11,253 nt of DNA from Sulfidibacterium sp964588415 (GCA_964588415.1 CAZPPK010000096.1:1-11253), one strand, 5' to 3'. Shown: positions 1-6,846, counted from the first letter of the stretch. Notes: a model not told the origin generated them from the letters alone. Numbers and translations are program-made.

Positions 1-21
1 TGCAAAGCAAACTCCTTTTAA

Positions 22-47
22 TACCTCGATGGCTCTGCCTCGGGGTA
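22..47. repeat. Small imperfect palindrome after the FAH-family gene
   Basis: TACCTCGATGGC and GCCTCGGGGTA form an 11-pair stem with one G-T pair, one bulged T and a TCT loop. It lies just beyond the end of the leftmost minus-strand gene. Read on the minus strand it is followed by TTAAAAG, a poor U-tract, so a role as terminator is possible but weak. The pattern (paired CCTCG/CGAGG arms around a GGC-TCT-GCC tip) resembles dispersed intergenic palindromes of Bacteroidota. No other copy is present in this window. The remaining bases of 1-81 show no gene. Confidence 0.4.
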
Positions 48-81
48 GTTTATTGAATATGACTTTGATTTTGTTTCCAAT

Positions 82-693
82 CTACTTTACATTAAACTCA
101 AGCAAAAGCTCACTTTCGATGAAAACTTCAAAGTGATCATCGATCTTTATGGGGCCAACACCTGCCGGGGTTCCTGTAAAGATTAAATCGCCGGTTTTCA
201 GAGAAACAAATTGAGAAATATAGGATATGATGAGGTCAAAACTGAAAATCATGTCGCGTGTATTGCCCTGTTGTCTTAGTTCTCCGTTGATCTTTAAAGA
301 GAAACCAATTTGATTGATATCCTGAAATTTGCTTTTGGATACGAATTTTCCCACGGGTGCCGACTGGTCGAAAGCTTTGGCAATTTCCCATGGAAGTCCT
401 TTTTTCTTTTGCTCTGCCTGTAAATCCCTTGCGGTGAGGTCGATACCAATGCTGATTTCATCAAAATATTTGTGCGCAAACTGTTCTTCGATGTATTTTC
501 CGTTCCGGTTGATTTTCAAAACTATTTCTGTTTCGTAATGCACGTCTTTTGAAAAGGCAGGATAAAAAAACGGGTTGTTCTTTTGCAGCAAAGCGGTATC
601 CGGTTTCATGAAAAATACCGGCTTCTCCGGTACAGCATTGTTCAGCTCTTTGGCATGCTCACTGTAATTCCTTCCAATACAAATTATTTTCAT
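82..693 (-). CDS. Fumarylacetoacetate hydrolase (FAH) family protein
   Basis: A 203-residue protein covering one FAH catalytic domain with almost nothing extra, like the short FAHD1/YcgM-type acylpyruvases and oxaloacetate decarboxylases. These are soluble, Mg2+-dependent enzymes that cleave C-C bonds in beta-keto or acylpyruvate substrates. Visible family marks are IGRNYSEHAKEL at 6-17, the metal-binding pair in HYETEIVL (E54, E56), D85 in GIDLTARDLQ, K106 in WEIAKAFD, and the C-terminal GDLIFTGTPAGVGP. No signal peptide or membrane segment is seen. The ATG lies 11 bases after the stop of the upstream exonuclease gene, so the two are probably cotranscribed from the promoter near 1540. The exact substrate cannot be read from the sequence, and no degradation-pathway genes lie nearby. 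Family assignment is firm; activity is inferred. Confidence 0.9.
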   Translation of the reverse strand: MKIICIGRNYSEHAKELNNAVPEKPVFFMKPDTALLQKNNPFFYPAFSKDVHYETEIVLKINRNGKYIEEQFAHKYFDEISIGIDLTARDLQAEQKKKGLPWEIAKAFDQSAPVGKFVSKSKFQDINQIGFSLKINGELRQQGNTRDMIFSFDLIISYISQFVSLKTGDLIFTGTPAGVGPIKIDDHFEVFIESELLLEFNVK

Positions 694-704
694 CGTATGT
701 GATT

Positions 705-1511
705 TTATTTTCCGGCCATTTTGAACTTAATGCGTGTCAGCAGTTTTTTGGTGTAAAGCGGGAAATCCGCCTTCTGCATCCAATCGTAATACGAAGGCTC
801 ATTCAGAAACACTTCTTTGACAGTTTTGCCTTTATGCTTCCCAAAATTAAAAACCTCTTCATTTTTATCATTGTAAATGATCTGCCCCGACAAGTCTGCA
901 TTGTTGTGATGGCTCGAAAAAGTCGATAGCCCTGCAATATCATTGACTACAGGAAGGCTTGTATTCCCTTCCTTGTCAGTGTATTCGGTGTTCTGATAAT
1001 GATCAAGTTGCGCCTTTAGTACTTCGTAAGTGGCCATCACATCCGCTTCCGCAGAATGCGCATTTTCAAGCTCTTTTTGCAGGTAAAAACGATACGCAGC
1101 TTTCAGCGTGCGGGGCTCCATCTTCATGAAAATATTCTGAACATCGACAAACTTCCGGTTCTCCACTTCAAAATCCACATCTGCACGCAGAAATTCTTCT
1201 ACCAACATAGGAATGTCGAAGCGATTGGAGTTATAACCTGCAAGGTCGCAGTTGTTCAGGAACCTGAAAATGTCTTTGGCAACCTGTTTAAAAACGGGCT
1301 TGTCCTGAACCATTTCCTCCGTAATCCCGTGAATGGAAATGGACTCTTCCGAGATGGGGATCCCCGGATTAAGCAGCCATGTTTTGGTTTCTGTGGTTCC
1401 GTTTGGGTTTGCCTTGATGATACACAGTTCTATAATGCGGTCTTTCGAGACATTCAGTCCCGTGCTTTCGATATCGAAAAATGCCAGCGGCCTTTTTAAA
1501 TTCAGTTCCAT
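705..1511 (-). CDS. DEDDh-type 3'-5' exonuclease with ExoX-like C-terminal domain
   Basis: A 268-residue DnaQ/DNA polymerase III epsilon-like exonuclease. The DEDDh residues are D13 and E15 in FFDIESTGL, D99 in NRFDIPML, and H152 with D157 in HSAEAD; the IHGITEEM segment (60-67) typical of the family is also present. These residues bind two metals and hydrolyse single-stranded 3' ends. After a linker (about 172-212), residues 213-264 carry FGKHKGKTVKEV, PSYYDW and a lysine-rich end, which match the small domain found at the C-terminus of exodeoxyribonuclease X-like proteins and in stand-alone DUF3820-like proteins. There is no polymerase, helicase or GIY-YIG domain, so this is a separate repair or processing nuclease rather than a replicative subunit. 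It is the first gene of a likely pair with the FAH-family gene. The ATG at 1511 is 23 bases from a -7 box. Confidence 0.9.
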   Translation of the reverse strand: MELNLKRPLAFFDIESTGLNVSKDRIIELCIIKANPNGTTETKTWLLNPGIPISEESISIHGITEEMVQDKPVFKQVAKDIFRFLNNCDLAGYNSNRFDIPMLVEEFLRADVDFEVENRKFVDVQNIFMKMEPRTLKAAYRFYLQKELENAHSAEADVMATYEVLKAQLDHYQNTEYTDKEGNTSLPVVNDIAGLSTFSSHHNNADLSGQIIYNDKNEEVFNFGKHKGKTVKEVFLNEPSYYDWMQKADFPLYTKKLLTRIKFKMAGK

Positions 1512-1534
1512 GAATGGGTTTTTAGTTCAAGAAG

Positions 1535-1567
1535 CAAAAGTAAGAAAACTTTCTTCGGCATCCCCAA
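1535..1567 (-). promoter_or_regulatory. Bacteroidota-type promoter of the exonuclease-FAH unit
   Basis: On the minus strand TACTTTTG (1542-1535) matches the -7 consensus TAnnTTTG, and a TTG (1567-1565) lies 22 bases upstream, within the range reported for -33 elements in this phylum. The box is 23 bases before the exonuclease ATG and downstream of the receptor terminator, so the unit would have its own start. Confidence 0.5.
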
Positions 1568-1653
1568 CCCCTAAAGGAGCGTGCTTCATTTTATTCTTTA
1601 ATCGAAAGAAGAAAGTATTGAACCTTTGAATCTTTCAACCCTCCACCAACTAC

Positions 1654-1687
1654 AAAAAATCCGGGAAAGAAACTGCTTCTTCCCCGG
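1654..1687 (-). terminator. Intrinsic terminator of the TonB-dependent receptor gene
   Basis: On the minus strand CCGGGGAAGAA (1687-1677) pairs with TTCTTTCCCGG (1671-1661), 11 pairs with one G-T, around a 5-base loop. It is followed by A and six T residues (1659-1654). It begins 16 bases after the receptor stop codon and separates the receptor from the exonuclease unit. Confidence 0.85.
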
Positions 1688-1702
1688 GTGTCAGTATCTT
1701 GA

Positions 1703-4129
1703 TTAGAATTTCAAATCAACACCTGCCATGAAGTTAAATCGGGCCTGCGGATAATATCCGTTCATCTCATATTGCTGCCCACCATAAATATAAGTATAAA
1801 CCCAAGCATTGCTCTGGTAGGCCACATTGAAAATGTTGTTCAAACTGAGCATCAGGTTGAGTTGTTTTACGAAGGAAGGATGAAACGTGTAATCGAAACG
1901 TAAGTTGTTGATCCAATAAGGATTCAGACTGCGCTCTTTGGTGGACGTATTGTCAAGATACTGCCGTCCCACATATTTCGAGTCCCAGGTCATTTCAAGA
2001 TTTTTGACAGGTGTTGCCACCAGGCTGCTTCCTGCAATGACATCTGGAGAGAATGAGATATTCGTGGTTCCCAAATATTTTGAATACTGGTAAGGCTGAG
2101 TCGAAGGATCGTCGTAATAGTTCCAGTTGTCGGTGTATTCGGTAAAGTTTTTGATCTTGTTCTGGCTGAAAGTGGCATTCAGGTTCCATCTCAAAGTACG
2201 GGCCAGCTGCCAGCCTGCTACGAGTTCAATTCCCGCACGGTAACTGCTCGGAACATTGGTCATGATGGCGGTTCCCACGTCATTGATTTTTCCGGTCAGT
2301 ACCAGCTGATCCACGTAATTCATGTAGTACATCGTAGCGTCGAACGAGAATTTTTGCAGTTGCAGTTTATAACCCAACTCATAATCCATCAGCTTCTCAC
2401 GTTTTATCACCTGACCCGGGTCAGCATCGCGGTAAACAGAACGGTTAGGGTCGCGGTGTGAAATGGCGAAGGAGAAATAGACACTATTGTGTGAATTCAT
2501 CTTGTAAAAAACGCCGGCTTTAGGATTCAGAAAGTTAAATATTGGATGATGATCCAGCGTCGTCAGGTTGTTTAACGTGCCGTGCATCCAGTAATTGATG
2601 CCACGATACTGCAAATCGGCCATCAGGTTGAACTTGTTACTCAGCTGGTAGTTCCATTTGGCAAAGATATTGAAATCGGTTTTTAGCCCTTTGTTGAAGT
2701 ACCAGTTACGATCATATTCGCCCAATGTGGCTACCTGTGCCCAGACCACTTTCCCGTAATGATCACCGTCGAACCGGCTCCAGCCACCGCCTACAGATAG
2801 TCGGGAAGCGCCTTTTTTGTAATTCATGGAAAAGTTGGAGCCATAAAAATAATTGGACAACCATTTCTGCTCAATCAGGCTGGTCTTGGAAATCACGGTG
2901 TTTCCGATGATGGTATCATTTAAACCATAGCTTACAGGATTTTGGCTGTTGTCATAGGATTCATAATAGCCAAATCCGCGTGTCAGAAATACGGCAGCGG
3001 CCAGGTTCAGGTTGGAATTGAACTGGTGTGCATAATGCAACTGATAATAGTTTTGTGTGTAATTGTCTGTTTGGTTGGGATAATACCCGAGAAAATTTCC
3101 ACCGGGACCATTGATGATGCCGGCAGGATTGTAAGTGGGGTTTGTTGCCAGACTGTCTTTGGGAACGCCATACCATGCCTGATAAGTCTTTTCGTGTCCC
3201 ATCAGGACAATGGCTTTGAAAATATTGTGTTTGCTGTAGTAACCTGCTGAAAAATAGCCGGAACGTAATTTGGATGTGGCGCGGTCTATGTAACCGTCGG
3301 AACTGATGTCCGAAAAACGGCCGCTCATAACCCAGTGTTTTTTCAACAGTCCGGTACCAAAGCTGACAGTATTTTTAAAGGTATTGAAAGAGCCTGCACT
3401 GCTGACGATTTCGGCATAAGGATTGGCGTTAAAAATACCGGTTTTAATGTTGATGCTGGCGCCAAAAGCAGCAGCTCCGTTGGAAGAAGTCCCAACGCCT
3501 CTTTGAATTTGAATATTATCGATGGAAGAAGCCAAATCCGGAAGGTCCACAAAATAAACGCTCTGATCTTCCGCGTCATTGACAGGAACGCCGTTGAGTG
3601 TTACGTTAATTTCCGACAAGCTCACGCCCCGGATGTGCAGGCCAGTATATCCCACACCGGTTCCTGCATCGGAAGTCACTACCAGTGAAGGCGTCATCTT
3701 CAGCAGGTAGGGGAGGTCTTTTCCCAGATTTTCTTTGTCCAGTTTTGTGCTGGAAAAGTTCTCAAAAGTGTTGGGAGAATTGGCGTTGACCCTTGTGGCG
3801 GAAATAATTACTTCATCACTCATGTAAGATGTGGATTTCAAAAGTACGTTCAAATGCGTATCTTTCTTTACGTTGATTTTTTCCTTGTACGTTTCAAATC
3901 CCACATAACTTATTTTGATCTGATAAGTACCCGGTTTCAGGTTTTTGAAAGTGAAATTACCGTTTAGGTCGCTGGTCGTGGCCAGAAAAGAATTTCCAAT
4001 CACAATATTGGCGCCAGGCAGCGCCTTTCCGTCTTTTTGATTGCTGACTTTTCCCGTCAGTTGGAATTGTGCCTGGAGCATCCAGGGCATGAAAAGGAAA
4101 ATAATTCCGATGATAAAATTTTTAAGCAT
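1703..4129 (-). CDS. TonB-dependent outer-membrane receptor, probable thiamine (or precursor) importer
   Basis: An 808-residue outer-membrane receptor. Residues 1-20 form a signal peptide ending in LQA. Residues 22-100 form the carboxypeptidase-regulatory-like domain common in Bacteroidota receptors (LTGKV, ALPGANIVI, NGNFTFKNLKPGTYQI). A TonB-box-like DEVIISATR follows at 105-113. The plug is about 115-231 with LHIRG, NGVPVND, IQRGVGTSSNG and GASINIKT. The rest is a 22-strand-type barrel with alternating aromatic strands, ending in the usual terminal phenylalanine (DLKF). No SusD partner follows, so it is not a standard glycan-uptake pair. The TPP riboswitch in its leader is the basis for assigning thiamine-type cargo: receptors under THI-box control (named omr1 in older comparative work) are known in this phylum, often next to pnuT and a thiamine pyrophosphokinase. 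Those partners are absent here; the gene stands alone between its promoter and terminator. Family is certain; cargo is inferred. Confidence 0.93.
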   Translation of the reverse strand: MLKNFIIGIIFLFMPWMLQAQFQLTGKVSNQKDGKALPGANIVIGNSFLATTSDLNGNFTFKNLKPGTYQIKISYVGFETYKEKINVKKDTHLNVLLKSTSYMSDEVIISATRVNANSPNTFENFSSTKLDKENLGKDLPYLLKMTPSLVVTSDAGTGVGYTGLHIRGVSLSEINVTLNGVPVNDAEDQSVYFVDLPDLASSIDNIQIQRGVGTSSNGAAAFGASINIKTGIFNANPYAEIVSSAGSFNTFKNTVSFGTGLLKKHWVMSGRFSDISSDGYIDRATSKLRSGYFSAGYYSKHNIFKAIVLMGHEKTYQAWYGVPKDSLATNPTYNPAGIINGPGGNFLGYYPNQTDNYTQNYYQLHYAHQFNSNLNLAAAVFLTRGFGYYESYDNSQNPVSYGLNDTIIGNTVISKTSLIEQKWLSNYFYGSNFSMNYKKGASRLSVGGGWSRFDGDHYGKVVWAQVATLGEYDRNWYFNKGLKTDFNIFAKWNYQLSNKFNLMADLQYRGINYWMHGTLNNLTTLDHHPIFNFLNPKAGVFYKMNSHNSVYFSFAISHRDPNRSVYRDADPGQVIKREKLMDYELGYKLQLQKFSFDATMYYMNYVDQLVLTGKINDVGTAIMTNVPSSYRAGIELVAGWQLARTLRWNLNATFSQNKIKNFTEYTDNWNYYDDPSTQPYQYSKYLGTTNISFSPDVIAGSSLVATPVKNLEMTWDSKYVGRQYLDNTSTKERSLNPYWINNLRFDYTFHPSFVKQLNLMLSLNNIFNVAYQSNAWVYTYIYGGQQYEMNGYYPQARFNFMAGVDLKF

Positions 4130-4197
4130 GACTCGATTGATTTGATTAATAAATAATTAAATCAACAGAGGAAAGCCGATAAATGGGTTGTAACTCA

Positions 4198-4268
4198 TGT
4201 TCCTACGCCAGCATTACCCGGATCAGGTCAGAGGGTTTGATCTCAGCCCGTAATATTAAGGCACCCCT
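4198..4268 (-). promoter_or_regulatory. TPP riboswitch (THI-box)
   Basis: Read on the minus strand this contains the TPP aptamer blocks in order: GGGGTGC (4267-4261), GGCTGAGAT (4248-4240), then ACCCTCTGACCTGATC, followed by CGGGTAATGCTGGCGTAGGAA ending near 4200. These correspond to the pyrimidine-sensing and pyrophosphate-sensing helices of the class. About 68 AT-rich bases separate it from the receptor ATG. No hairpin with a T-run lies in that stretch; an AT-rich inverted repeat lies at about 4140-4165. Control is therefore more likely at translation or by a non-canonical platform. High TPP should lower receptor synthesis. Confidence 0.95.
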
Positions 4269-4284
4269 ATTGTTTTTACTGGCG

Positions 4285-4292
4285 CAAAGGTA
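4285..4292 (-). promoter_or_regulatory. -7 box for the TPP-riboswitch transcript
   Basis: TACCTTTG on the minus strand is an exact TAnnTTTG match, ending 17 bases before the first conserved GGGGTGC block of the aptamer. That is about right for a start site just upstream of the riboswitch. No clear TTG was found at the expected -33 distance, where the DNA is A/T-rich. Confidence 0.5.
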
Positions 4293-4415
4293 CAAAAAAT
4301 AAAATGGATAGGGAATGTTTTTTTTGATGGGATTTGGGTCTTATTGTTTAAATATTTGATAATCAGAGCCAATACATTGTTATGGAACTGCCTCTCAGTG
4401 GGATAATGGAACAAA

Positions 4416-4524
4416 TTGTCATCCTGAGCGTAGCGAAGGATCTGAGTCATTACCCAAATAAAGTTTTTTATAAGAGATCCTTCATTTGCTCCATCACACC
4501 GGCACCCCTGCATTCAGGATGAAC
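4416..4524. repeat. Dispersed palindromic element, GTCATCCTGAGC type (copy 1)
   Basis: The left arm at 4416-4443 reads TTGTCATCCTGAGC then GTAGCGAAGGATCT. The right arm is its inverse in two pieces: AGATCCTTC at 4475-4483 and TTCAGGATGAAC at 4513-4524, separated by about 29 bases that have no counterpart on the left. The element fills the gap between the sugar-kinase gene and the receptor promoter; no gene is seen in the rest of 4293-4569. It is related to the copy at 5564-5643 and resembles widespread MITE- or REP-like repeats that carry no genes. Confidence 0.65.
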
Positions 4525-4569
4525 AGTAAAAGAGCAACTGATAGTCACGAGCATGTGTCTATGTCATTT

Positions 4570-5499
4570 TTAGTGCCTTATTAATTTCCATTCAAAGCCA
4601 AATGCTTCGGAAATATAATTCTCATCTGATTCACAAACGGAAGATGCAAACTGAATACCTGTCCGTATGAGATTTTCCCTGAAATGTTTGTCTGTTTTCA
4701 TTTTTTTCTTTGCCTGGTCTCCGGCTTTCGCCAGAGAAGCCACCATCCCGGCGTTGAAACCATCCCCCGCACCAATGGTACTTACAACCTTGATCTCAGG
4801 TGCATCAACGTGTATCAGGTTCCCGTCAAACAATGCAAGTGCCCCGTTTTTCCCTTCGGTCATGATCATAGTGGCAGCAGGATTGATCTTGTGAAGCGAT
4901 TCCAATTGCTTTACGCTTTCCTGTTTCCCAAAAATAGCTTCATAATCTTCGTCTGAACCTTTGATGATGTCGGCTATCTGAAAATTTTCCATCAAAGCAT
5001 TTTTCAGAAATGGGTCGCTCAGCGTTTCTGGATACCGTATGTTGGGATCGTAAATGATGAGCGTACCTACTTTTTTAGCTGCTTCCACATAAGCTTTTAA
5101 TACAGACCTTAAATCGGGATCGAGTGAATACAAAGAACCGAAAAGTAGGATGTCGGAACGTTTGAAATCGGGTAGAGGCGCCAGGCGGCGTTCTTCAGGA
5201 TAGTTTTTCTGAAAGGAATAATGCGGCTTTTTTTCAGTATCCAGCACGGCAATAGCTACTGATGTTTTATTATCCTCATACCGGATGATCAATTTCGTGG
5301 AAGCGTTGTGCTTTTTAAGAAAGTCAATGATCAACGTGCCAATTTCATCATCCCCTAACTCTGTGATCAGCGACACAGGAATTTCGGCGCGGCACAATGA
5401 GAGGGTAGCGTTGAGCATAGAACCCCCTGGCTTAGCAGCCACCTGATTGAGATTTTCTATAATGATGTCCAGCAGGGACTCTCCTAACGTGTAAACCAT
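4570..5499 (-). CDS. PfkB-family carbohydrate kinase (fructokinase-like)
   Basis: A 309-residue ribokinase/PfkB-fold kinase that should transfer ATP phosphate to a sugar hydroxyl in the cytoplasm. The N-terminal GE..LD (6-11) and the glycine motif KPGGSMLNATLSLCRAEIP with ELGDDEIG (23-54) match the substrate-binding half. DPNIR (151-155) and the C-terminal STIGAGDGFNAG (240-251) match the ATP/anion-hole motif, with D246 as catalytic base. The usual DT before the GAGD is ST here, a tolerated variation. Length is typical. The protein resembles fructokinases, but ribokinase-, KDG kinase- and nucleoside kinase-like members share these motifs, and no sugar transporter or isomerase lies nearby. It is flanked by two palindromic repeats and is apparently a single-gene unit. 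The ATG gives a start right at the first beta strand. Confidence 0.88.
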   Translation of the reverse strand: MVYTLGESLLDIIIENLNQVAAKPGGSMLNATLSLCRAEIPVSLITELGDDEIGTLIIDFLKKHNASTKLIIRYEDNKTSVAIAVLDTEKKPHYSFQKNYPEERRLAPLPDFKRSDILLFGSLYSLDPDLRSVLKAYVEAAKKVGTLIIYDPNIRYPETLSDPFLKNALMENFQIADIIKGSDEDYEAIFGKQESVKQLESLHKINPAATMIMTEGKNGALALFDGNLIHVDAPEIKVVSTIGAGDGFNAGMVASLAKAGDQAKKKMKTDKHFRENLIRTGIQFASSVCESDENYISEAFGFEWKLIRH

Positions 5500-5563
5500 A
5501 GTCTTGTTTTGGGTTTGTAAAATTAGTATTTACTCGGTGTCAAAACAGTTCAAACAGAAAGAA

Positions 5564-5643
5564 TTGTCATCTTGAACGAAGTGAAAGATCTCAATACTCT
5601 AAAACAGATTCTTCTCTTCACTCCGTTCCGATCAGAATGACAA
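5564..5643. repeat. Dispersed palindromic element, GTCATCCTGAGC type (copy 2)
   Basis: An 80-base hairpin-like element whose ends are inverted repeats: TTGTCATCTTGA on the left and TCAGAATGACAA on the right (10 of 12 match when inverted). The inner arms GAACGAAGTGAAAGATCT and AGATTCTTCTCTTCACTCCGTTC pair in the same order as copy 1. It lies between the tRNA-Gly terminator and the sugar-kinase start. It has no coding potential and looks like a small non-autonomous repeat. Confidence 0.65.
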
Positions 5644-5671
5644 AAAAGGGACCTCATATGAGGTCCCTTTT
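5642..5671 (-). terminator. Intrinsic terminator of the tRNA-Gly gene
   Basis: A perfect palindrome with arms GGGACCTCAT and ATGAGGTCCC (5648-5667) is flanked on the minus-strand exit side by six T residues (5647-5642) and on the other side by four. It starts 11 bases after the tRNA end. The T-runs on both sides would let it act in both directions. The outermost bases touch the end of the adjacent repeat. Confidence 0.85.
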
Positions 5672-5682
5672 AAACAATCCAG

Positions 5683-5755
5683 AGCGGCAAATGGGGTTCG
5701 AACCCACGACCCTCAGCTTGGGAAGCTGATACTCTACCAACTGAGCTACTGCCGC
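5683..5755 (-). tRNA. tRNA-Gly (anticodon CCC)
   Basis: A full cloverleaf on the minus strand. The acceptor stem is GCGGCAG with TTGCCGC (one G-T pair), the D arm GCTC-AGTTGGTA-GAGT, the anticodon stem TCAGC/GCTGA around loop TTCCCAA, the variable region GGGTC, and the T arm GTGGG-TTCGAAC-CCCAT. The anticodon is CCC (5722-5720), reading GGG glycine codons. The discriminator is U at 5683, as expected for bacterial tRNA-Gly. CCA is not encoded, so it must be added after transcription. It stands alone with its own -7 box and terminator. Confidence 0.97.
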
Positions 5756-5767
5756 GATTTGTGATTG

Positions 5768-5775
5768 CAAAATTA
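5768..5775 (-). promoter_or_regulatory. -7 box of the tRNA-Gly gene
   Basis: TAATTTTG on the minus strand matches TAnnTTTG exactly and ends 12 bases before the first tRNA base. A TTG lies ten bases upstream of the box, too close to be a normal -33 element, so the upstream element is uncertain. Confidence 0.45.
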
Positions 5776-5819
5776 ATAATTATTTCAACTTTTCACAGAG
5801 AAAAATAGGTGAGAAAAGG

Positions 5820-6248
5820 ATCGGGTTTAAGTTCTTCGCTGGTAATAGAATCTCTGCAGCAGCCATGCGCGAGAGCTTCTACCGTGCATTTACCGATGTG
5901 TATCCCTATCTTATCATGGATTTCAGCAAGGTCATAATTTCCAAATGGAGTCTGGTGATTCCGGAGAGCTTTGCCACGGTTGCCGCAGCCGGCGCCACCC
6001 TCACCCTGAGCTGGACTGACAACAGTGATGAGCTGGGCACCACAGTTCAGGATGCTTTAATGGTAGGTTTAACCCAGAACTGGAAAGGGGTGAGGTGTTT
6101 GTTTCCGTTTACAGAAGGAGCAAAGCCGCAGGAACCCTTGTCTTGCCGTCATCATGGAGACCGTTCCGTGGAAGTGCTGGCTTTTTTCAAATCGGGTTAT
6201 GTTGTTTCAGATACGGTTCACGGCGGTAATGTTGTCATTCAGGCGTAG
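5820..6248 (+). pseudogene. Truncated, frameshifted DUF6266-like remnant
   Basis: The frame ending at the TAG of 6246-6248 resembles the C-terminal half of DUF6266, a family of unknown function of about 200 residues in Bacteroidota. Matching segments are AAMRESFYRAF, YPYLIMDFSKVIISKW and TLTLSWTDNS. The resemblance starts before the first ATG (5865): the same frame upstream reads IGFKFFAGNRISAAAM, again family-like, so the ATG is not the original start and about 90 N-terminal residues are missing. Around 6119-6157 the family-like reading moves to another frame (SKAAGTLVLPSSW), then returns at 6156 with GDRSVEVLAFFKSG and VSDTVHGGNVVI. Two compensating indels therefore seem to have scrambled a short stretch. 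No ribosome site or promoter is evident. An alternative is a still expressed 127-residue protein from 5865. Family match is from memory of its pattern. Confidence 0.6.
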
Positions 6249-6664
6249 CTTATAGATGCATGCGAAAAGAGCCGCTTTTGAATGGTTTTTTTATTTCTTT
6301 TCCACGTGTTTAGAGAAGAAAGTAGTGGGAAGTTTTTCATTCCCACTACACAAGATAGACTTCAGTCAGTATAAAGCATAAACCAAAGCCTTCTTTCTAC
6401 TGAGAACAAAAGTAAAAGATGTTGAAAAATAATTGTAAATAAATTTGGATTTTAACACAGTATCTCTGAGCCGACATTGAAGAATTGATTTTGTTTAACT
6501 TTGATTGAATTGCCGGCGTGAAGGTCTTGGAAATTAGTGACAGTATTAGATTCTATTAGTCAAATCATCATGAAAATATACAGTGATTCAGCGATGTATG
6601 AATTATTCCTTTCAAATGCAGATATAGAGAAAATTTAATGGTGATTTTGGGTTGAAAAAACTAC
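6249..6664. other. Intergenic region without a convincing gene
   Basis: These 416 AT-rich bases lie between the DUF6266-like remnant and the riboflavin promoter. They contain one perfect 10-pair hairpin (GTAGTGGGAA at 6322-6331 and TTCCCACTAC at 6340-6349, 8-base loop) with no T-run after it. Two TAnnTTTG matches occur, TAAATTTG at 6440-6447 and TAACTTTG at 6496-6503. The only small frame after them is 22 codons at 6570-6638 with no recognisable product. No RNA gene was recognised. Confidence 0.5.
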
Positions 6665-6672
6665 TACATTTG
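6665..6672 (+). promoter_or_regulatory. -7 box of the riboflavin transcript
   Basis: TACATTTG matches TAnnTTTG and ends 18 bases before the first paired base of the FMN riboswitch, consistent with a start site near 6679. A TTG lies 10 bases upstream (6652-6654) and another 15 bases upstream (6647-6649); neither has the usual spacing of about 17-23, so the -33 element is unclear. Confidence 0.5.
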
Positions 6673-6690
6673 CAGTCGCAATTTATAATA

Positions 6691-6846
6691 ATTGATTCTT
6701 CGGGGCAGGGTGACCTGTTAAGCTGAAAAATTCAGTAAACAGGAATTCCCGACCGGCGGTGATAGTCCGCGACTCTCGTCTGAGACGAGACTGAAATGGT
6801 GAAATTCCATTGCCGACAGTAAAGTCTGGATGATAGAAGAATTGAT
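6691..6846 (+). promoter_or_regulatory. FMN riboswitch (RFN element)
   Basis: All conserved RFN blocks are present in order: TTCGGGGCAGGGTGA; a P2 arm CCTGTT...AACAGG; AATTCCCGACCGGCGGTGAT with AGTCCGCGAC; a variable hairpin CTCGTC/GACGAG; TGGTGAAATTCCA with TTGCCGACAGT; then AAAGTCTGGATGATAGAAGA. P1 closes the structure: 6691-6700 (ATTGATTCTT) pairs with 6837-6846 (AAGAATTGAT), 10 pairs including two G-T. The riboswitch senses FMN and should turn down the ribD-ribE transcript when FMN is plentiful. A separate hairpin (GCATAA-TGCG-TTATGC, 6857-6872, with flanking GACC/GGTC) follows it before the terminator. Confidence 0.97.

Noticed and set aside
1056..1499. Long plus-strand open frame of 147 codons opposite the exonuclease gene
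   Set aside because: The minus-strand frame carries all DEDDh catalytic residues; the antisense frame has no recognisable domain or start signal.
4256..4513. Open frame of 85 codons on the minus strand upstream of the receptor
   Set aside because: It spans the palindromic repeat, the -7 box and the start of the TPP riboswitch; its reading is explained by those non-coding elements.
5683..6248. Genomic-island insertion at the tRNA-Gly gene
   Set aside because: No integrase, no direct repeat of the tRNA 3' end, and the DUF6266-like remnant lies on the 5' side of the tRNA, not the usual attachment side.
6440..6503. Additional promoters TAAATTTG and TAACTTTG upstream of the rib locus
   Set aside because: Matches to a short degenerate motif in AT-rich DNA, about 200 bases upstream of the riboswitch and without a gene to serve; kept only as a note.
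6570..6638. 22-codon plus-strand frame MKIYSDSAMYELFLSNADIEKI upstream of the rib promoter
   Set aside because: Too short to judge, no ribosome site or recognisable similarity; noted only because two -7-like boxes lie upstream.
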